DNA of 64,000 bases. Origin: Achromobacter anxifer. GTDB lineage: Bacteria > Pseudomonadota > Gammaproteobacteria > Burkholderiales > Burkholderiaceae_B. Every line of letters begins with the position of its first letter. Within the stretch, counting starts at the first letter, position 1. Shown in pieces: positions 60,344 through 64,000 of this stretch. The DNA is taken from assembly GCF_903652925.1 (NCBI RefSeq), contig NZ_CAHLAR010000003.1, forward strand, positions 620,001-684,000, read 5' to 3'. The translations under genes and the position numbers were made by a program. The notes below the pieces were generated by a model, which worked only from the letters and a program-made list of their open reading frames with translations, was not told the DNA's origin and searched no databases.

Positions 60344-61314
60344 GACGTCACCACCTGCGGATTCACCATGTTCACCGGCCTGCCTGCCGCAAAGGCAAGA
60401 ATCTGGTTGAACACGTCCTTGAATTGCAGATCCCATTCCTCATAGGTCACGTATCCGATGTGGGGCGTGCACAGGACGTTGGGCATCTGCAGCAGCGGAT
60501 TCGCCGTGTCGGTCAGGGGCTCCTGCTCGAAGACATCCAACGCCGCCATGGCCGGGCGGCCGGCGCGCAGCGCCTGCAGCAATGCGCCGGGTTCGACCAG
60601 TCCGGCGCGGCTGGTGTTGACGAACAGCGATCCCTCTTTCATGGCCGCGAGATCCGCGGCGGTGACGATGCCCTTGGTGGCGGGAACCAGGCGCATATGC
60701 AGCGACAGCACATCACAGGAGGCGAAGAACTCCTGCCGGGAGCTTGCGACTTCGTAGCCGTCCTCGCGCGCGCGCTGCAGCGACTCGGGGCGGGCCCAGA
60801 CCAGCACCCGCATGCCGAACGCCCTCGCGTAGCCTGCAACCACCCTGCCGATGCGGCCATAGCCGAAGATGCCCATGGTCTTGCCGCGGACGGTGTGGCC
60901 CACGCCGCATTGCCAGTGGCCCTGGCGCATGGACTCGACCTGTTGCGGCAGTTGCCGCATGGCGGCCAGCACCAGCGTCCAGGTCAGCTCCGCGGCGGCG
61001 TAGGAAGGCGTATCGGCATGCAGGTCGGAACAGACCAGGACGCCATGCTCGCTACAGGCGGCGACATCGATGTGGGGATAGACGCTGCGCTGGCTGATCA
61101 AGCGCAGCTTGGGCAATTTCTCTATCAGTTCGCGGCGTATGGTGGTGCGCTCGCGGATCAGGACCAGCGCTTCCGTATCGGCCAGGCGCTGCGCGAGCAC
61201 GTCGGAATCTTCCGCGTGGTCCGTCCAGACGGTGACCTCATGATCACGCAGCAGGGAATAACAAGGGAGGCGACGCAGGGTATCGAACCAGTCGTCCAGG
61301 ATAGCGATCTTCAT
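60340..61314 (-). CDS. D-isomer-specific 2-hydroxyacid dehydrogenase
   Basis: A 324-residue NAD(P)-dependent dehydrogenase of the D-2-hydroxyacid family. The coenzyme motif is [20 protein letters not shown] (residues about 148-167); the catalytic triad is Arg in NTSRAGL, Glu in FEQEPL and His in CTPHIGY. Substrate is unknown (2-oxo/hydroxy acid). It is divergent from a LysR regulator, which probably controls it. Confidence 0.92.
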   Translation of the reverse strand: MKIAILDDWFDTLRRLPCYSLLRDHEVTVWTDHAEDSDVLAQRLADTEALVLIRERTTIRRELIEKLPKLRLISQRSVYPHIDVAACSEHGVLVCSDLHADTPSYAAAELTWTLVLAAMRQLPQQVESMRQGHWQCGVGHTVRGKTMGIFGYGRIGRVVAGYARAFGMRVLVWARPESLQRAREDGYEVASSRQEFFASCDVLSLHMRLVPATKGIVTAADLAAMKEGSLFVNTSRAGLVEPGALLQALRAGRPAMAALDVFEQEPLTDTANPLLQMPNVLCTPHIGYVTYEEWDLQFKDVFNQILAFAAGRPVNMVNPQVVTS

Positions 61315-61382
61315 TTGCCGTGGCTCGCAGGAAGGAAGTGAGTGCTCAATTTTTACGCGGCCCGGAGCTCCTCGTAAAATGA

Positions 61383-61398
61383 AATGATTTCGTTCATT
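61383..61398. promoter_or_regulatory. Candidate LysR operator
   Basis: AATGA-N6-TCATT inverted repeat in the 98-bp divergent region, 14 bp before the LysR gene start; the layout fits autoregulation. Confidence 0.4.
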
Positions 61399-61412
61399 GA
61401 TGCAAAAAACCT

Positions 61413-62324
61413 ATGAAACTGGACGTCCTGGGTGTTCAAGCGTTTGTGGCATTGGCTGAACGGGAAAGCTTCGGCAAGGCAGCCGAGTCGCTGTTCCTTT
61501 CGCAGGCGGCGCTGAGCCGCCGCATCAGAAACCTGGAAATCAATCTGGGGGTGCGCCTGGTCGATCGCACCACCCGCACGATCTCACTGAGCACTGTGGG
61601 CCGCAGCTTCCTGCCGCAGGCGCGGCGCCTGCTGGGCGAACTGGAAAGCGCGCTGCAGCAGATCCGGGAACAGCGGCAGGCGCTTGCCGGCAACGTGACC
61701 CTGGCCTGCGTGCCGACGGTGGGCGTGCGTTTTCTGCCGCGCGTGCTGGAAGCCTATGCCTCTGCCTTTCCGGACAACCGGGTCAGCGTGCTGGACCATT
61801 CTTCCGTGGGCGTGCAGCAGGCCGTGCTGGACCGCGCCGCCGAGTTCGGCATCGGAATCGCGGACCGGCTGGTGCCTGAAATCGAATACGAGGAACTGCT
61901 GCACGACCGCTTCGTGCTGGTTTGCAGGAACGAACACCGGCTGGCCCGGCGCAAGGCGGTTGCCTGGTCCGAGCTGGAGAGCGAAGCGCTGATCCTGCCT
62001 GGCGCGGGCAGCAGCAACCGCCCCCTGCTCGACGACCAACTGCCCGCAGGCATAGCCTTGCAGGCGCGTTTCGAGGTCCAGAGAAGCACCACTGCCGTGG
62101 GCATGGTGGCGGCGGGAGTGGGCGTGGCCATCGTTCCCGACCTGGCCCTGCAGCCAGGGGCCTATCCGATGCTGGCGGCGGTGCCCCTGGTGCGCCCCGC
62201 GGTGTCGCGGGCTTTCGTGCTGATGCGACGCCGCGGCAGCAGCCTTTCGCCCGCTGCCGAAGCGCTCCTGGGATTCATACGGCGCGAAAGGCGCTCGCAG
62301 CGACGCCCTGCCCCAGCGCAGTAA
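61413..62324 (+). CDS. LysR-type transcriptional regulator
   Basis: A 303-residue regulator with the helix-turn-helix ALAERESFGKAAESLFLSQAALSRRIRNLEINLGVRLVDRTTR at about 12-54 and the usual effector domain (NVTLACVPTVGVRFLP, GVGVAIVPDLALQ). Divergent from the 2-hydroxyacid dehydrogenase. The C-terminal tail is unusually Arg-rich (RRERRSQRR). Confidence 0.92.
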   Translation: MKLDVLGVQAFVALAERESFGKAAESLFLSQAALSRRIRNLEINLGVRLVDRTTRTISLSTVGRSFLPQARRLLGELESALQQIREQRQALAGNVTLACVPTVGVRFLPRVLEAYASAFPDNRVSVLDHSSVGVQQAVLDRAAEFGIGIADRLVPEIEYEELLHDRFVLVCRNEHRLARRKAVAWSELESEALILPGAGSSNRPLLDDQLPAGIALQARFEVQRSTTAVGMVAAGVGVAIVPDLALQPGAYPMLAAVPLVRPAVSRAFVLMRRRGSSLSPAAEALLGFIRRERRSQRRPAPAQ

Positions 62325-62437
62325 ACCGCGGCTCGGGTACGATTGCGGCTTTCCGCCAGCATCTGGTTACGCATCCCTACGCGCCGTCAGTCGAATGATT
62401 GCTATGGTGACGCCGTTTGCAACTGATGACGGATCCC

Positions 62438-62761
62438 ATGCGTACCATTCCGAACTCCCGAGCCCGCTCTTCCTCCGCGCTGCTGACGCTGTCCACGGCG
62501 GCGTTGCTCACGCTGGCCCCGATCGCCGCGCAGGCCGATTCGGACAAGCACCGCCATCGCCACGGCCGCGAGTACAAGGAACAATATTGGGACGGCGCCT
62601 GTAAGGTCGAGCGCAAATGGAAGCGCAATGGCGACTACCAGGAAAAGCGCAAGTGCCGGGACGACTACCGCCACGGCTATGTGCAGGTACCGCAGCCGGT
62701 GGCCGTGATGCCGGCGCCCGCCATCATCATCAACCCGCCCCCCATCATCATCCGCCCCTGA
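62438..62761 (+). CDS. Small exported basic protein
   Basis: A 107-residue protein. A signal peptide with hydrophobic core SSALLTLSTAALLTLAPIAAQA is followed by a His/Arg/Lys-rich mature part (DKHRHRHGREYKEQYWDG) with two cysteines, and an Ile/Pro-rich end (AIIINPPPIIIRP). I do not recognise a function; the layout is like other small periplasmic proteins of unknown role. ATG 62426 is another possible start. The next gene starts 2 bp after its stop. Confidence 0.65.
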   Translation: MRTIPNSRARSSSALLTLSTAALLTLAPIAAQADSDKHRHRHGREYKEQYWDGACKVERKWKRNGDYQEKRKCRDDYRHGYVQVPQPVAVMPAPAIIINPPPIIIRP

Positions 62762-62763
62762 AC

Positions 62764-63354
62764 ATGGATCAATCGGTGAAGGACGCGCTAGCCCGCTGGC
62801 CCGACGTGCCGGCGGTGTACGGCTGGCTGTCGCTGGACGCGCGCGGCCGCTGGCGCCTGCATCCGCAGGGCCAGGCCGCCGCGGGCGGCCCGGGCGATTC
62901 CATCACCAATACCCAGATCCTGGAATTCATCAACCGCAACTACGAACACGACGACGCGGGCCGCTGGTTTTTCCAGAATGGTCCGCAGCGCGTATTCCTG
63001 CGCCTGGACGCCGCGCCTTACGTGCTGCGGCTGAGCGACGACAATCGCGGTCTGGTCACGCACACCAACCAGGCGGTCGACGCGGTCCGCGCGTGGAAAC
63101 TGGACGATGCGGGTCAGCTGTATGCCATGACGCCCCTGGGCGCCGGCATCGTGCTGGATCGCGATCTGCCCCCTCTGCTGGAGAGCATGGCCACGACGGA
63201 CGGCGCGCCGCTGCTCGATGGCCTGGCCGGACTCAAGCCCGGCTTGGAACTTCAGGCTGCCTGGCCGGGCGTCTATCCGGCGGCCCCGCTGGCATCGATC
63301 GCGCAGCGGGACGTGGCGCAGGCGCTGGGCTTCGATCCCGCGCCCCGCCCCTGA
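62764..63354 (+). CDS. DUF2946-like conserved protein
   Basis: A 196-residue cytoplasmic protein starting MDQSVKDALARWPDVPAVYGWLSLD, with FINRNYEHDDAGRWFFQNGPQRVFLRL. I recall this pattern (start plus RNY...WFFQNGPQRV) from uncharacterised Burkholderiales proteins annotated as DUF2946; the family name is from memory and moderately sure. No catalytic motif is visible. It is probably co-transcribed with the small exported protein. Confidence 0.7.
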   Translation: MDQSVKDALARWPDVPAVYGWLSLDARGRWRLHPQGQAAAGGPGDSITNTQILEFINRNYEHDDAGRWFFQNGPQRVFLRLDAAPYVLRLSDDNRGLVTHTNQAVDAVRAWKLDDAGQLYAMTPLGAGIVLDRDLPPLLESMATTDGAPLLDGLAGLKPGLELQAAWPGVYPAAPLASIAQRDVAQALGFDPAPRP

Positions 63355-63359
63355 ACCAT

Positions 63360-63824
63360 TTAGAACATGCCGTTGGCGTTGGCGGACTGCTCGGGGATGG
63401 GCTGCACCGCATCCCAGTGCTCCACGATCTTGCCTTGCTCCAGGCGGAAAATGTCGATGATGGCGCTGCCGCGTTCGCCCGGTTGACGCACCGCGTGCAC
63501 GTGCAGGATCACGTAGTCGCCATCGGTGAAGACGCGCTTGATCTCGCTATGCGACTGCGGGAACTTGTCGCGCAGGAAGGCGATGAACTTGCGGAAGCCT
63601 TCCGGTCCGTCCGCCGCGTTCGGGTTGTGCTGCACATAGCGGTCGCCCACGTACTTCAGCGCAGCATCCGCGTCCTTCTGGTTCAAGCCCTTTTCGTAAA
63701 AGGCCAGCACGGCCGCCTTGTTGGCAGCCTCCTGTTCGGCGGACGCGTGGGCGGCGGGCGACAGCGCCAGGACCAGCATGGCTGCGGCGGCTGTGCGCTT
63801 GATGAACGACATGGGCGTATGCAT
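63360..63824 (-). CDS. Exported NTF2-like (SnoaL-type) protein
   Basis: A 154-residue protein with a signal peptide (to about AAHASA) and one NTF2-like cone domain: NKAAVLAFYEKGLNQKDADAALKYVGDRYVQHNP, GDYVILHVHAVRQPGERGSAIIDIFRLEQGKIVEHWDAVQP. Many such proteins are ester cyclase- or isomerase-like, or simply bind small molecules. GGAG five bases before 63824 supports the start; a longer form is open but lacks a signal peptide at its beginning. Confidence 0.85.
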   Translation of the reverse strand: MHTPMSFIKRTAAAAMLVLALSPAAHASAEQEAANKAAVLAFYEKGLNQKDADAALKYVGDRYVQHNPNAADGPEGFRKFIAFLRDKFPQSHSEIKRVFTDGDYVILHVHAVRQPGERGSAIIDIFRLEQGKIVEHWDAVQPIPEQSANANGMF

Positions 63825-63839
63825 GAAAGCTCCGGAATG

Positions 63840-63873
63840 AAAAAGCGGCCGGGCCATTCTAGGGTCCGGCCGC
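63840..63873 (-). terminator. Terminator between the last two minus-strand genes
   Basis: GCGGCCGG / CCGGCCGC stem followed on the minus strand by T5. It ends transcription of the gene at the window edge, just before the NTF2-like gene. Confidence 0.75.
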
Positions 63874-63920
63874 CTCGTCGGCCACGTCCGTGGCGGTAGA
63901 CAGTCTGATGCGCGCAGCGA

Positions 63921-64000
63921 TCAGCCGCGGCCGCTCTTGACCAGCGCGAACTTGCCATCGCCCAGCAGCGCCAGCACGGCGGCCGCCACGGTCAGGAAGA
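63921..64000 (-). CDS. C-terminal end of a small membrane protein (truncated), possibly DoxX-like
   Basis: On the minus strand the last 25 codons are present: FLTVAAAVLALLGDGKFAL followed by a short basic end and TGA. A final hydrophobic helix followed by a GDGKFAL-like end resembles DoxX-family proteins, but the fragment is too short to be sure. Confidence 0.4.
   Translation of the reverse strand, partial: FLTVAAAVLALLGDGKFALVKSGRG

Overview
The window looks like a chromosomal segment of a high-GC betaproteobacterium of the family Alcaligenaceae, most likely Achromobacter or a close Bordetella relative. The reasons are the gene order grpE-trx-dnaK-dnaJ, fur/bamE/dapB and nadK/recN, the two Bug-type (tripartite tricarboxylate) binding proteins, a DUF4148 secreted protein, BvgS-like hybrid kinases and many LysR regulators. 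Species assignment is inference; no 16S rRNA lies in the window.

Region 1 (1-23.8 kb) is mostly core genome. It holds a truncated membrane protein, icd, a DUF1841 protein, two small c-type cytochromes, a MoxR/VWA pair, two GNAT acetyltransferases, a large M16 peptidase, a DUF4148 protein and the heat-shock block (grpE, a thioredoxin-like gene, dnaK, dnaJ, with good sigma-32 promoters before grpE and before dnaK). It continues with hemH, hrcA, nadK, recN, fur, bamE, dapB and murB.

Region 2 (24.05-38.84 kb) is a catabolic cluster bracketed by two 140-bp direct repeats, each made of a complete tRNA-Gly(GCC) gene plus the same downstream hairpins. Inside are a thiamine-diphosphate enzyme, a Bug binding protein, a LysR/methylmalonate-semialdehyde dehydrogenase divergon, a TSUP permease, a second Bug protein and LysR regulator, an amidohydrolase, a two-subunit class I fumarase/tartrate dehydratase and a complete four-gene succinate dehydrogenase/fumarate reductase-type complex whose flavoprotein lacks the usual FAD-anchoring histidine. 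Together they suggest uptake and oxidation of an unusual dicarboxylate.

Region 3 (38.9-58.7 kb) is a surface and signalling region. It has an autotransporter with a 14-unit glycine/serine/threonine repeat. A 0.5-kb AT-rich divergent promoter region follows, carrying five copies of a GGATACCA-type motif every 32-33 bp. Then come a complete hybrid kinase without an HPt domain, a RocR-like receiver-EAL phosphodiesterase with all catalytic residues, a second hybrid kinase that has lost both its HisKA histidine (now Gln) and receiver aspartate (now Asn) but keeps an HPt histidine, and a degenerate EAL protein reminiscent of BvgR. Next to them is an eight-gene CS1/alpha-type chaperone-usher fimbrial operon with one usher, three chaperones (one only half length), two pilin-like subunits and two tandem adhesins that share a conserved C-terminal domain. 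The simplest reading is a split phosphorelay and c-di-GMP switch that controls fimbriae and perhaps the autotransporter.

Region 4 (58.8-64 kb) has a ProQ/FinO protein, a third tRNA-Gly, tRNA-Cys, a 2-hydroxyacid dehydrogenase with a coupled small gene, a divergent LysR regulator and a few small secreted or unknown proteins. The window ends inside a gene.
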